Shown in pieces: positions 22,328 through 22,388 of a stretch of 22,388 nucleotides of DNA. The first letter of the stretch is position 1; each line of letters starts with the position of its first letter. The position numbers and the translations under genes are program-made. The notes beneath the pieces were generated by a model. That model saw only the letters and a list, made by a program, of their open reading frames with translations. It did no database searches and was not told the DNA's origin. Source of the stretch: JAJYTL01 sp046705265 (GTDB lineage Bacteria > Pseudomonadota > Alphaproteobacteria > Ferrovibrionales > Ferrovibrionaceae); contig JBJKQL010000111.1 of assembly GCA_046705265.1 (NCBI GenBank), forward strand, positions 1-22,388, read 5' to 3'.

Positions 22328-22388
22328 GTGCAGAACCAGTTGTTTGAAGCGGCCCTTGGCATTGCGAAGCCATGGTACGTCGAGGGGA
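22328..22388 (+). mobile_element. ISL3-family transposase, first 20 codons (cut by window edge)
   Basis: GTG 22328, with AAAGGAG about six bases upstream, opens a frame that runs off the window. The visible part, QNQLFEAALGIAKPWYVEG, matches the conserved start of ISL3-family transposases (xxLFxxALGIxxPWxVxxV). The left terminal inverted repeat should lie in 22160-22320, but I could not fix it without the other end. This places a mobile element directly downstream of the copper genes. Confidence 0.6.

Overview
The window looks like an accessory, patchy stretch of a high-GC proteobacterial chromosome or large contig, most likely alphaproteobacterial. The pointers are the hyf-like operon that begins with an XRE regulator gene, PAS_7-type sensor domains, TTGAT-N4-ATCAA (FNR/FixK) boxes and a c4-type cytochrome. 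I cannot name the organism. No rRNA, tRNA or CRISPR array was seen.

Left part (about 1-7.5 kb, all minus strand). A tightly packed operon runs from 7470 down to 293: an XRE-family regulator, then hyfB, hyfC, hyfE, hyfF, hyfG and hyfI homologues, mostly joined by ATGA or TAATG overlaps. It encodes a complex related to group 4 membrane-bound [NiFe] hydrogenases and complex I. The large subunit has lost the nickel-binding cysteines, so it is an energy-converting hydrogenase-related (Ehr-type) complex rather than a true hydrogenase. The small subunit keeps all four cysteines of an N2-like 4Fe-4S cluster.

Middle (7.5-11.7 kb, minus strand). A perfect 19-bp inverted repeat and a broken TPR/glycosyltransferase gene separate the hyf operon from a five-gene membrane cassette: an SPFH protein with a SHOCT tail, a four-helix membrane protein with a coiled coil, a 44-residue degenerate zinc ribbon, a zinc-ribbon/TPR protein and a two-helix membrane protein. 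The SPFH and four-helix genes are visibly more AT-rich than everything around them, which suggests acquisition. The nearest functional parallel I know is the Bacillus YdjG-YdjH-YdjI membrane complex; no PspA is present here. This cassette is the best candidate for an undescribed system.

11.7-16 kb. A lone, apparently soluble four-PAS histidine kinase is bracketed by two diverged direct repeats of about 200 bp lying 3.35 kb apart. No response regulator is adjacent. The flanking DNA holds gene remnants and a possible trace of a group II intron.

Right part (16-22.4 kb). A methyltransferase gene is interrupted by a single in-frame amber codon. Next comes a copper- and redox-flavoured group: a small SHOCT membrane protein (minus) diverging from a secreted Met/Tyr/Gly repeat protein (plus), both sharing the same GYGPGW unit and separated by two FNR/FixK-type boxes; then a secreted dihaem cytochrome c with a further FNR-like box, a DUF302 remnant, and a CopA-type Cu(+) ATPase carrying YHS and heavy-metal-binding N-terminal domains. 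The most plausible joint role is oxygen-controlled copper and cytochrome handling in the envelope. The window ends in the first codons of an ISL3-family transposase.
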